A stretch of DNA of 60,000 nt from Membranipora membranacea (Eukaryota; Bryozoa; Gymnolaemata; Cheilostomatida; Membraniporidae). The translations under genes were made by a program, and so were the position numbers. The stretch spans positions 11,911,001-11,971,000 of the forward strand of contig OU612066.1 of assembly GCA_914767715.1 (NCBI GenBank). The letters are read 5' to 3'. The notes below the pieces were generated by a model, which was given only the letters and a program-made list of their open reading frames with translations, made no database searches and was not told the DNA's origin. Positions 50,001-60,000 of the stretch are shown here, one piece after another. Within the stretch, counting starts at the first letter, position 1; each line of letters begins with the position of its first letter.

Positions 50001-53000
50001 ACAGTCATGTCTCATCAGGGTTGGCCTGTCTTGCATTAGCAACTTCAATTGATTCAAATTTTCAACGCATCGGAGTTTGTTTGCTTGCTTGGAGAAAACA
50101 AGAGTATAAATTTTGACCAAATTCATTTTTAGGAAATGGAGTACACGGGAGGCTACAGCTTCTAGCATCAAACAAGTTGAGTTAGAAAATGAATCTATAA
50201 TATCTCGGCTAACCGATGACCTCGAAGCTCTACAGAACTCTATACAATCATATCAGACAGAAAGCAGGTAAACTACCCACCTCTTCCTGCTAATACGAAA
50301 ATCTAGGTCAATAGTTGTTAGTTAAATCTTTTATTTCATGTAATATTGTACCTCAAATTACACGAAGAAAATAAAGTTGTGGCCTATTTGAAGGCAAATG
50401 TTCAAAGAATGTAATATGTTGAATAACAAAAAGTATATAAATGTGCCGGCAAAGAGTCAACGTCTTTTATGATTCTGGTTTTTATCCCACCATCCCCATA
50501 ATGGACAGATTGTCAGTAAGCACAGTTATTTTGTTGGCCAGATCTCATTTGCTAACTGTCAGTTATTTTTCTCAGTTGGCTGTTGGAGGCTAGATACAGA
50601 ACAATGAATAGAGAGTTGAGTGATCTGGAGCGCAAATTGGATGATCTAACAATGGAAAATGTATCTCTGAGGTCTAGTCTCACAGATGGGACTAACAAGC
50701 ACTTTTTACTCACTATCAAGGTATAATTGGTCAGTTAAAATTAGTATTGGTGACACCAATACAGTTTTTCCTATGCCGGCCCATAGTTACTCTCGAGATA
50801 AGACAACACAAATTGAAGCTAGTCCACTCGAGTTGCTAATAGTTCAATCTAGAAGCTAATAGTTCTATCTCAAGTTGACTGTCTACAACTTGAGTTGTCT
50901 TATCTCGATATGTAACCATGGGCAGCCATACCACTGTGAGGATCAATGGAATCAAAGCTATAAATTTTTGACACCTCACCTCCCTTATTGTTAATGCGAA
51001 CCACTCATCCTGTCTCGTCAGCTCTGTTTGTTGAGGGGGGGGGGAGCCAAAACCAACAAAGCTTGTCAAGACAGGCTAGAGAACCTCAATGAATGAGAAT
51101 GTCACCATGATTCAAAGTTCTTTGCTTCTGCAATCATGAGTCAGGTTGTATTTTTACTTACCTGCAAGTAGTAAGAATAACTGAGGGTTAACCTCTGTTC
51201 ATTATTCTTGGATGTCATCATAGACAATCTGTAATTGTTAACAGGAGCTGGAGCAAGAGCTGGAGAGAAGAGAAGAGCTGATCAAAACTCTGGAGTTTGA
51301 TGAGAAACTACAGGATCACTCTTCTCCTGAGACAGATTCACTGCTCACAGGAATTCTCACGGCTCACATACAGGTAATAAACTCTTCTAATTTACATTAA
51401 GTATTGTATAGCATAAAGAGAAAGCTCGAATGGTTCTTCTGTAACCATTCAAAACATCCACAGCAAGATTTGCACAATTTAAAGATTCTAATAAATTACA
51501 AAACTTGTTTTTCACTAATCTTGCATAGGTCAAATGAGATTTTTACTTAGGCTGTTTTGAAATCTCAACCAATTGCTGGATTCGCAGTAAATCCATCCTC
51601 ATGGTTTTCTTAGTCTTGGTGCTAATATCTGTAATGCTGAGGCTAAGAGTAAGATACCTTATGCCACAAGTTATGCTCTTTTTCTAGGAACTAGAACAAC
51701 GGCTGCTCCAGAAACAAAAAGAGGTACTTGTACTAAGTTCTCAACTGACTAATCAGCAGCGGAGGGGAGGTAACTCTCAGGTCATAGCACAAAGTAAACA
51801 AAATCACACTTCTAAGCACCAGGCAGCAAAGCCGCGCCCTCCTGTACAAAAGGCAACTAGCTTCTCTGCACCTAATGACTCTCAACAGAGATCTGGGGAG
51901 ACTGACAAGAATCTAAGAAAGAATCTCACAACATCCGAGAGAGGTAAAACTATATATAGTAGTAGGTACATCATATACATATGGGGTTATTATATCTTAT
52001 CAATATAAAATATAAATGGGCCGTTATATTCTGTTTTACATTGATCATTGAGTGCTTTTGCCAATTATGTATGAAGTTCCAATTTGTCCCAATTGATTGT
52101 CCACATATTAATCTTAGGTTTTTGAGGATATCTACACATAATTGTTATACTTAGACCGATATACAATGGTTTGCCCTGTTTTCAGGATTGACAGCTGCAA
52201 AATTGACAGAGAATCATCAGAGCTGGGTTCGATTGCTTCAGAAGTTACTTTCCCCTGACAATGCTCCAGCCGCTATCTCACAGTCACAAACTGCCCGGAG
52301 GTCAGACAGCGTCACATCGTCCTCAGATAGTACCAGCTCTTTAGCAATCGCTATGAGAAGGCTGTTTGATATGAAATCTTCAACCTCTGTAGCAAGCTGC
52401 AATTCCACCAGTACAACAGAGTCCATCAGAGATGCCATTCGTCATCTCTTTGACAGTGACTCATCCCTAGCAGAAAGCGTCTCAACAAAGTCTCCATCCT
52501 TTCCTGCCACTCCTTGTAACAGCGTAGACAGTGTTAATGCAGGTAGAGCCTTGAAGCAGACTCTCAGTGCCCAGCAAACTCTGAGCAGTGAGGACCTAAG
52601 ACAGGCCCTCAGACGACTTTTCTGTGTCAGTGACAGCGACCTGAAGCGAGCTCTCCCCGGTGCTAGCGATGATAGCATCTCCTCACTAGGTAGTGCTATG
52701 AGAACCCTGTTCTACAGCGACTCAGATTCAGCAGTTGATAAAGAAAAGGAAAGTACTGGGCTCAGTACAAGTAATGATTCTCTACATGAGGCCCTAAGCT
52801 GGCTCTTCAGACAGAGCAGTCTTGCTGAGCTGAGCAGTTCATCATCTACTGATATCATCTGGAGTTTGTTTGAATCGCAACCCGAGGAGTTTGCTGGAGT
52901 GGACGTGAGACAGGTCAACAACAAAAGACAGAGGACATCTGATTCCCAGAGTGCAAGGAACAGCTGTCGGTGCCATCCTACACGACTACAATCCGGAAAT

Positions 53001-54611
53001 AGTGGTAGGAAAAATCCTAGCCTGTCTTCTGTGATAAGATCGTCGTCTCCTGACCGAGACGTAAACATCACCTACCCTAAATCAAACAAGCAGAGCACCC
53101 AAACACCTAGGTCCATGATTCCACGGCCGATAGCTGCAAGAACGCCGATGCCAAGACCCATATTTCAACAAAATGAAGATGCCGTCGGATTCATTATGGT
53201 GGGTTTAAGTGATTACTACTGTGTGATACACTCCTCATCTGGCATACAAATTTTTGGTGCGTCATTTCAGCTACATTTTTTTGTATATTCTTGAATATCC
53301 TGGCAGTACTAATTGTTAAAGCCAATGACACCGTGATCACAATTCGATAAAGCTGCTAGGTAAAATTAATGATAAACTTAATATAAATAACTTATATTAT
53401 TATTATTGTGTTTATAAATAATTTTAGTTGTGAAATTAATCTCAGCTTAATGTTCTGTAACTGTGTTCTATTTGTTAGACAGCTGGTGTGCATTGTATGT
53501 CTGATTATACTGACGCTCGAGGCCAGAAGAGACAGAGCAAGTGCTTGAGAAGTCTGAATGCCAACTCGAGACATCCAGTAATCTGTAATCACCAAACAAA
53601 GAAAAGACTACAGCATAAAAGGTAATTCGCTCAATATCTAAGCTAAGATTTATTTTAACCCTCATATAAAGCATTAAAATAATGTTTTCAATTGGAGTGG
53701 GCTAAAATTCTGTGGCAATTAACTTGTAACACATTTAAAAAACGATTCCAGACGAAAAATGACCAAGCATTACGTTAGCGAACTTGATGAAAAATATATA
53801 TTTATTAACTTAGATGTTCGGCATACAGGAGTAGAATGTCAACTGATAAAACAAAACATCTTTGATAGCGCAAATGATCACATCCTTTGCTATCAAGCGA
53901 GAGGTCCCGGGTTCGATTCCCGCTCTCGTCTCGAGGGATTTACCCTGGCTTCCCCTTACCCACAAATCACAAAACCCAAATAATACTTCAACCTACAACT
54001 CTCACAACTCTCACAAATCACACACTTCTCAAACTCAGACAACTCTCGTAATCACAAAACCAATCGATGGAACTACTCATCCTTCTAACATCAAGGATGT
54101 GTTCTATCAGTAATAATCAAAATTATCCAGGGGTCTTTGAGCACTATCGGTGTCAATCATCTGTTCTCTGGAGCGTACGGTCTCATGCCACTACCCTCCC
54201 CCACATAAGACAAGACAATACAAGACAACATAACATCTTAGTCCATAAATTATTTATCAGATGAGTCCATGTTGTTTTTTGCATAATAATGATTGAGTTT
54301 CCTTTAGAACTGATAAAGACAAGCCATTAATAATATCCAAATAATTCATTTTCTTGTATGAATTGACTAAACCTGTTATTCATTTCACTACAAACTACAA
54401 CTTTGTGTTGGCAGAATTCTAACCGACTGAGAATGTCACAATTAGTCTAACAATACATCCACATTCTCAGGCTCAATCTTTCTATTACAGACCAGTGAAG
54501 AGAAGATGCCCACATTGCAGTAAGAGGGTAGCTGATATAAACACACAATCAATGCTACACAAGATTGGCCATCTTGATAACACCAGTCGCCTCACAGATG
54601 TATCAATATGA
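47031..54611 (+). CDS. SKICH / coiled-coil / zinc-finger protein, TAX1BP1-CALCOCO type (1005 aa)
   Basis: Exons: 47031-47122, 47409-47601, 47816-47945, 48249-48376, 48760-48939, 49194-49312, 49470-49476 (7-nt microexon, inferred), 49658-49884, 50133-50267, 50576-50720, 51245-51373, 51688-51943, 52186-53198, 53479-53621 and 54491-54611. Residues about 23-135 fit a SKICH fold: KVDFLNTRTGYLPGEQ, then FNPYQWPA, then YQLVYVSAMSGLSIGKSDVF. These correspond to the domain that opens TAX1BP1 and CALCOCO proteins. Residues about 360-560 are charged, Leu-rich coiled coil. Residues 581-918 lie in one large exon, Ser-rich, with repeated RxLF motifs and an LIR-like PEEFAGV at 813-819. The C-terminus has CPHC (972-975) and HKIGH (989-993), a C2H2 finger placed like the UBZ of that family. 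A role as a selective-autophagy or ubiquitin adaptor is inferred. AATAAA follows at 54747. Confidence 0.85.
48979..49048. repeat. 70-bp foldback, same family as 43537-43760
   Basis: It runs from AGCCAATGTGTTGGCTCTGA to an inverted CAGAGCCAACACGTTGGCT, with arms of about 24 bp. It lies in an intron of the SKICH gene. The shared core TGTTGGCTCTGAT links it to the longer element in PIGN copy 2. Confidence 0.7.
49149..49203 (+). promoter_or_regulatory. Hairpin spanning a splice acceptor
   Basis: GTTATCTCCCTCTACAA in the intron pairs at 16 of 17 positions with TTGTAGAGGGAGCTAAC, which contains the acceptor TAG and the first bases of the exon at 49194. The loop is about 21 nt and AT-rich. In RNA this stem would bury the 3' splice site. 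A regulatory role is inference. Confidence 0.55.
49470..49476 (+). CDS. Inferred 7-nt microexon of the SKICH gene
   Basis: The exon at 49194-49312 ends with two bases of a codon, and the exon at 49658-49884 reads only when entered at phase 0; the frame reached by direct joining hits a stop soon after. A 7-nt exon GTTTGAT flanked by TTGAAG and GTAAGA restores frame exactly, adding Arg-Phe-Asp. The polypyrimidine tract upstream is fair and the donor is strong. No transcript is available. Confidence 0.5.
50772..50930. repeat. 159-bp foldback element in an intron of the SKICH gene
   Basis: The left arm from TATGCCGGCCCATAGTTAC through CGAGATAAGACAAC is matched by the inverted right arm ending GGCAGCCATA. 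Arms are about 45 bp with several mismatches. It is a MITE-like element with no clear target duplication. Confidence 0.7.
53868..53945 (+). mobile_element. tRNA-like / SINE segment with Pol III B-box
   Basis: GAGAGGTCCCGGGTTCGATT and what follows form a good T-arm with B-box GGTTCGATTCC at 53910-53920, followed by an A/C-rich tail to about 54060. The upstream half lacks a clean acceptor stem or D-arm, so a degenerate SINE is likelier than a working tRNA. It lies in the last intron of the SKICH gene. Confidence 0.5.
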
Positions 54612-55367
54612 TCTTGTGTTATACACAGTCTAGATTGGAATTACGGAGAAATGACTTTGAATGATGCAACTTCTGTTTTGGTGGTGAAAAGAAAGGTTCT
54701 ATAAGCTGAGTTTTTAAGATCCAAAACTATTTTCCAGGGAAAGAATAATAAAAAAAAATAGCAAAACACAAGAATCCTATAAGTTGTTATTACATCATGA
54801 CGAGTTAATGGAATGAACTGAATTTAGCAAACTTCTGTAAACTATTGTCACTTGATTCCAACTTTTACAACTATTGCCTCATGAATCACTCATCAATATT
54901 GATAATATTATAATCATCATCAAGTATGCAATTGGGGTTTTCATCGTAATTTTATGATCAAAAAAGAAAAGAGCTCCATAAACAAAACATAAAAAAGTGT
55001 AGCACAAAATATGTGTCATGTATAACACCAGCAGGAAATAAAGGACATACAATACAAAAATGACTATCTATAGAGTTGCATATGATGGAAATATGCTAAA
55101 AGTTATATCGTCTCTTGTCATGGGGACATAACTCATAGCATAGGCATGGCCCTTCAGAAACCATGAAACCATGAAGGAATCACTGGCCTATTAGGCCCAT
55201 GCTATTTTATGCAAGAGTAATCTCATAATATGATGGGATTGTTAAAAAGAAGCAGCTAAATTGTATAATTAGTTTAAAAGTTTTACAAACGATAAACTGA
55301 TCATGGAGTAGTAACATAATGACTTGTGAGGTTGATGAGAGAACATCAGTTATGCAATGAAATAATG
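54612..55367. other. Convergent 3' ends, no gene
   Basis: This is the 3'UTR and downstream DNA of the SKICH gene (plus strand) facing the 3' end of the cysteine-rich gene (minus strand). It is AT-rich, with no supported open frame. Confidence 0.5.
54747..54752 (+). terminator. Candidate polyadenylation signal, SKICH gene
   Basis: AATAAA lies about 135 bp after the TGA at 54609-54611 and runs into an A-rich stretch. It is the expected position for the 3' end. Confidence 0.5.
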
Positions 55368-56326
55368 TTAGTCCAGAGCGCAGACAATGAACGGGTTTGG
55401 AGTAGACTCATCAAGTGTGCATACTGCATATTCCGCGAGCATTGTCAGAAACATAGAAGTGGAGGGTGTATTAAGCTCACAATGACACATACTGGACATA
55501 CAGCTGACTGACGGCTGGTTGTTACAGGCAATGATACATTGCTGGTCTGCTGAGCAGAGAACTCCTGGACTCAGTTTAAACCAGCTCCTCACTTTATTAT
55601 TCTGACCAGCTAAAACAAAACAGGAATAGTACTCTCAGTCATGCAACTACTTTTGGGGGAAATCAATGCATAGATCTGTAGAAATGTTGGACAAAAAAAA
55701 GAGTTGGTTAAAATCAAAAAGTCATAATATTATGTTTCACATCCCGAAGAAAAGGCAGAGACGTACTGGTTACTTTAAGTGTGAGGCAGCGATACCTGCG
55801 CCAACTCGCTCTTATTAGGTTGGAGTAAACCTGTAGGCCAACAAACTCGTTTGAGCATTCCAACACTTGCAAATTCACTTCCCATCACTGGAGGGGAAGG
55901 AAAAATTTATTATTTTATGTATTGGAGAATTTCGGTAAATTGCAAGTACAAAAATTTTTTCCCAATGATGGCCACTGTCAACTGAGGTGGAGGGAAATAG
56001 TCTTGATCTAGATATTATTTTACAGCGGTCTATGATCATACAAGGAATGTACTGCAATTTTATATCTAAGCCTATACTCCTACTGGAATGAAAAAGACTG
56101 CCAATAAAAGTGCAAAAAAAAAGAAGTTAAATGTCACCAAAAATCTAACAATGAACTGATAAATTAAAACTTAGTTAGCAAAGTGACAACAATTATTTGG
56201 TTATGTAGTGGGAAAGTTTAAAAGAACATGGTCATGATTGATAACTCAATCACCAAACATACCTGATACTGTAATTAAAGCGACAAGGACCGATATGAGA
56301 GTAATAGTGTTAGCCTTCATTTTCAT
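55368..56326 (-). CDS. Small secreted eight-cysteine protein, defensin-like spacing (101 aa)
   Basis: Two coding exons, 56263-56326 and 55368-55609, join in phase and end in TAA at 55368-55370. Residues 1-22 form a typical signal peptide (MKMK, then a hydrophobic core ending VSA). The mature part has eight cysteines at 40, 46, 50, 58, 63, 65, 85 and 98. The first six follow C-x5-C-x3-C-x7-C-x4-C-x1-C, the CxxxC...CxC pattern of the CS-alpha-beta fold found in invertebrate and plant defensins and some venom peptides. The last two would form an extra pair. The mature chain is slightly acidic by count, unlike most cationic antimicrobial defensins. A 5'UTR intron is likely: acceptor TTTTTAG before 56339, upstream exon from 56821 with donor CTG|GTAAGT. 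I do not recognise a specific family. Secretion is well supported; fold and function are inference. Confidence 0.75.
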
Positions 56327-56820
56327 CTGATTTCTTGATCTAAAAATTTAATAAATAAACATGGTTAATGTATCTATCAGGTGGATGAACAGATACGCAA
56401 CGCTTTGTGAGGTTCTGAGTCTCACATCACTGTTGAATTACCTTGATGATCAAGCAATACACTCCATAACCTTGATAACAGTCAACCAGCTTTTTATTGC
56501 AGAAACTTAGTCAACCCTTGAGTCAACTGACGATTCAAATTTCATGTTAAAAAAACAGTAAACACTTTATAGCTGTTTATAGACTTTCTTAATATTCCAA
56601 TCATTTTCAGAATTATTTACCTGACAGCCCGACAACAACAAATCATAAAAGGCTTGACGATATTTTTAATTGGTTATTTTTTATTCTCCCTAACTATATA
56701 ACAACAATACGAATGGTGTGAGATTGAATATACTGCATATGTAGAATCATAAAGATATACAGAGTTGATTGGTTACTATACTTCTTATATATGTCCATCA
56801 ACTGATTTCTTTTGACTTAC

Positions 56821-56890
56821 CAGTATTGCAATGTGGTAGATAGTTCCGTTCGAGCAGCTGACAGCACAATGACCTGTCTACCGAGTGTAG
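56821..56890 (-). other. Probable 5'UTR exon of the cysteine-rich gene
   Basis: On the minus strand CAATACTG is followed by GTAAGTCAAAAG, a strong donor at 56820. The matching acceptor TTTTTAG lies just before 56339. The upstream limit of this exon is a guess. Confidence 0.4.
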
Positions 56891-59023
56891 CAGATGTTAA
56901 ATGCAAAGAAAGTCACTTTGGCAATGCTATGCAGATCCGGATATCCATATATCTGTCTATCAGCACCATTTAGTTCTTAATTACGTAATATTGATTGTAC
57001 ATACAGCCTTTGGTCTAAGAAAAATTGAGGGTGTACCTAATGACATGCCCCACCTAGCCTCTTCAATAAAAACTGTTCCATGATTCTGGGCTAAAGCCCT
57101 TAGAACAGAATCATAATCGATGAAATAGACTATCAATGTCTATATGATGATGATCATCATCAGTATTCATCACTTTCATCACATACATAGTATGTAATTA
57201 ACTACATAATGGTAACCTCTGTAGAACCGTGGTACCTGCATCTATATGTCAAGTGAGTCACCCTGTTGTTATCACAATCAGGCTGTAATACAGACCCTCC
57301 AGATGTCATATTGTGACAGCAGTCAACTGATTAGACAGTGTAAGAAATATTTTTCATAGTGTACCACCTTATTATCACAGGGCGTAAGGACAACGCTGCG
57401 CTATCATCCACTTGACATAACACCATGAACAGCAATTATTCACCTGCTAAGTGGTATTTCTGACTAACAAACACTTGGATCTGCTGAGAATGAGAAATAT
57501 TTGGTTGGAGGATACTTCAAAGATATCTGTTTACTTCTTTCTGCAATGCCAGCCCACGCAGTTTAAATCAGCTATGGAATGCAAACGATTGATCATTTCG
57601 CACATTGACGGCACTCGATCCAATCTGTCTTAAAATGTGCAACTGAAAAGCCTAGCCATTTATATATGAAATAGAAGACAGAAATTTTGGAAATTTTTTT
57701 AACGGTCTTTCTAAAAACTATCTTGGGCAGAGTTAAGGCCATACACTTCATGATAACTAGGTGTGTTTGGAACATAACAGAACTTTGATTTGCTTTACGA
57801 GGGAAGCTCGCAAAAGCGCTGTCCAGTACTGCAACTTCAACTCATTGTCATTGTGGGAAGCATCCAATGTCACCAAGATTTGGCATATTTTATTCTCATG
57901 TACTAACAACGGTTTCTCTATTCTTCACTGTTGATGTGTAGGCAGCCAGAATGGTGTATGTCAGTTATTAGTTTGGACTGAGATAGCATATAGGCCTATG
58001 ATTTAGAAATAAAAAAAAATTCAAAATGTCAAACAGGATTTCAGTTATGAGCACCGCATAAAAACAATGTTTTATCGAATGTATCTCTGTATTCAGGTAT
58101 CTGTTCATAAGCCGCGTAGTCTATATTCCTCTTTATGCTCCGAACTGCTGCGCTTTGGATTGTCCTCAAATCACGGTTTTCCTTCTAATCTGCTTAGCAC
58201 TTTGGCTAAAGCTGATGTGTACATACCATGTATAGATCTTCATAAAAGTAGTGTAAAGAAAGCAAATAGTTTAAACTCCCACAATCAAAGCAAATATATT
58301 TTGTGAGGAAAATTGACTTTCACTGACGTTTAAAATCTGTGGTTTGTTCCATACAACTCACTACTAATTGAGGATTTACATCAAAACACAGCATCTTGAT
58401 AGGACAATGACAAGAGTTATTGTGTTTATATGTTTATGATTGAGACAAACCTGGTATAGTTGATAGTAGTAATGCTGTATGTGGACGCCTGAGTATTATA
58501 TGCTCTGTGTCTCCAACAGGACAATGAAAATTCTTATGATATCCGGCTTCTTAATTGTATAACCGTAAAGAGAGAGACAGAATCCTGTGAGACCATCTCT
58601 CCCTGATACAACCAAAAGTGTCCTATTTCTAGTCAGAGTTGTCTGTTCCATTTCGATAGTTAGACAACTCAAATCAAATATAATGGTGCCTAAAAAAACT
58701 ATATAACCGGCCTGAATGGATCAAGGCTCAGTTTTAATATGACTTTAGTTTAGTGATCCTGATCAATAAGGGACACGAAGTAAAAAAAGTAGCCGACATA
58801 TAAGCTGGTTCAACCCTGGGCATAAATTGAAATATCTCCATACAGCATGTGATACAGGATTGCGACGGAAGGATAAGATAACACATTTGGTCCCCTAGAA
58901 GAGTTCTCTTGTTTATCTTATGTTATTGATACAGCGCATATGACAGTTCCCAGTATTATGCTATGGTGGATAGGTTGGGATATGTACTGCTGTAGTGGTG
59001 TGACTTTGTCATAACACTTCGCA
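56891..59023. other. Intergenic, no gene recognised
   Basis: This is the divergent spacer between the cysteine-rich gene and the collagen gene. Short open frames at 57451-57633 and 58067-58306 lack splice support and recognisable content. A small GATGATGATCATCATC palindrome lies near 57145-57162. The promoters of both flanking genes should be here. Confidence 0.45.
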
Positions 59024-59671
59024 ATGGAAAAGGTGCAAGCAGATGAAAAGCGGACCACCGCTAACTGGCTTTGTACAGGCTTGGTTGCTTGCTTCTTGCT
59101 CATTCTACTGGTTATTGGTGCATTTTGCTTTGGAGAAGTGTATGCATTGAAGCGGTTTGAACATATCGAGGATAGAATTTCCAGACTTGAGCGGGTGAGT
59201 TTGGGCTAATATATGAGCTATGATGAATGTTGTGATATAGTGTATCATTTATCTTGTATTGATCATTTGATTTCTAACTGCAAGTATTCGTCGAACTGAA
59301 GCAGGAGCGAGATGTTTAGAATTTTCACCTAGCAGATGTGTTGACAAGTAACCTTGCTGTATGGGGAAAAATACAGTTACCCAAACACGAATCAGGGTAA
59401 ACCCATTGACTAAATTCCATTCAACTTACCCATAGAACTGCTTCATTATAAACTTTTGACTTTGGTTGGAAGTTAATAACTGCAGCAGTCCTATGGATCG
59501 TACAAATATTTCACCTTACAGTGTTATTTACAGGCTTGTAAGTTGCCATCATCTGCTGAAGGTAGCACTTCTGTCATAAAAGAGAGAGAAATCATATCTG
59601 AAAGCCAGAAACCAGACTGGCCGACTCTGCTTAAGGGAGACACTGGTAGTCCGGGGCCTGTTGGTCCACCT
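59024..59671 (+). CDS. Type II transmembrane collagen, 5' end (partial)
   Basis: Exons 59024-59194 and 59534-59671 join at phase 0 and encode 103 residues before the gene leaves the window. Residues 1-15 are a charged cytoplasmic stub. Residues 16-38 are a single hydrophobic span (VACFLLILLVIGAFCFG), and 39-57 (ALKRFEHIEDRISRLER) look like a short trimerising coiled coil. A Ser/Glu-rich linker leads to four Gly-X-Y triplets from residue 92 (GDTGSPGPVGPP). This order is that of membrane-spanning collagens such as the type XIII/XXIII/XXV group, which trimerise through a juxtamembrane coiled coil. There is no signal peptide other than the anchor. The length of the triple helix and any C-terminal domain cannot be seen. 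Confidence 0.8.
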
Positions 59672-59889
59672 GTGAGTGAAAAATATGAATTCAATCTATT
59701 TAGTTGATCCCTTCAAATAAGTCTGTACCACTCTTTATCCTGCAATCGGCCGAGGCGTACATTTGCTTCTGTTGCATAGGTGTTGAATCAATTCACCAAG
59801 AAATACTTCCTTAATTGAAAAGACAATCGAAATCGACCACCTGGAAATATTTTGGCAATAATGGTACACTGGTGCCGGTGTAGTATTGT

Positions 59890-60000
59890 AAACTGTCCCC
59901 CGCGCGAAAACAACCCCGGGACACTTTACAATATTGTAAACTGTCCCGGGGACACTTTACAATAAAAACAGGCCTATTGTAAACTGTCCCCCCCTATTGT
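59890..60000. repeat. ATTGTAAACTGTCCC repeat cluster
   Basis: The motif ATTGTAAACTGTCCC appears four times in about 110 bp, together with its inverted form GGGACACTTTACAAT. They form a palindrome centred near 59934-59935. It is probably the edge of a foldback or satellite-like element running past the window, in an intron of the collagen gene. Confidence 0.7.

Noticed and set aside
52712-53071. Minus-strand open frames under the large Ser-rich exon
   Set aside because: They are antisense shadows. The plus frame is open for more than 1 kb and joins in phase to both neighbours.
53868-53945. Functional tRNA gene
   Set aside because: The T-arm and B-box are good, but no matching acceptor stem, D-arm or anticodon loop can be drawn. 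A SINE relic is more likely.
1-60000. CRISPR arrays, operons, ribosome binding sites and prophage features
   Set aside because: The window is eukaryotic with spliced genes. The tandem repeats present are micro/minisatellites without unique spacers.

Overview
The window looks like nuclear DNA of an animal: intron-rich protein genes with GT-AG introns, AT-rich intergenic DNA, tRNA-derived SINEs, a LINE relic and many small foldback/MITE elements. Compact introns, a transmembrane collagen, a cilium-type EF-hand gene and a SKICH adaptor suggest an early-branching marine invertebrate, with a sponge as my best guess. The species is not determined from sequence. There is no bacterial, organellar or viral gene.

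Layout. (1) 354-8200, minus: N-terminal part of a NWD1/NWD2-like STAND protein, nine exons, running off the left edge before its NACHT and WD parts. (2) 9924-16752, minus: a complete 11-exon EF-hand gene (556 aa), C1orf87-like. (3) 16753-21483: intergenic DNA with a hAT-type MITE (8-bp target duplication) and a frameshifted LINE reverse-transcriptase tail. (4) 21484-31781 and 33523-45634, plus: two intact tandem copies of PIGN (GPI ethanolamine phosphate transferase 1), 20 exons each with the same intron phases, encoding 894 and 892 aa. The second copy has a 1.35-kb palindromic transposon in intron 3. (5) 47031-54611, plus: a 1005-aa SKICH / coiled-coil / C-terminal zinc-finger protein of the TAX1BP1-CALCOCO type, with an unusual repeated RxLF motif array. 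(6) 55368-56326, minus: a small secreted eight-cysteine protein whose first six cysteines follow the CS-alpha-beta (defensin-like) spacing. (7) 59024-59671, plus: the 5' end of a type II transmembrane collagen running off the right edge.

All gene models were built by hand from splice sites and codon phase. Phases agree across every junction, with two special cases: one GC-AG intron in the NWD-like gene, and one place in the SKICH gene where a 7-nt microexon is needed to keep frame. The genes do not form one pathway. PIGN acts in GPI-anchor synthesis in the ER, the SKICH protein probably in selective autophagy or signalling, the EF-hand gene probably in ciliated cells, and the collagen and the small cysteine-rich protein at or outside the cell surface.

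The observations most worth following up are the RxLF array in the SKICH protein, the defensin-like secreted protein, and the exon-limited near-identity between the two PIGN copies, whose introns are otherwise unalignable.
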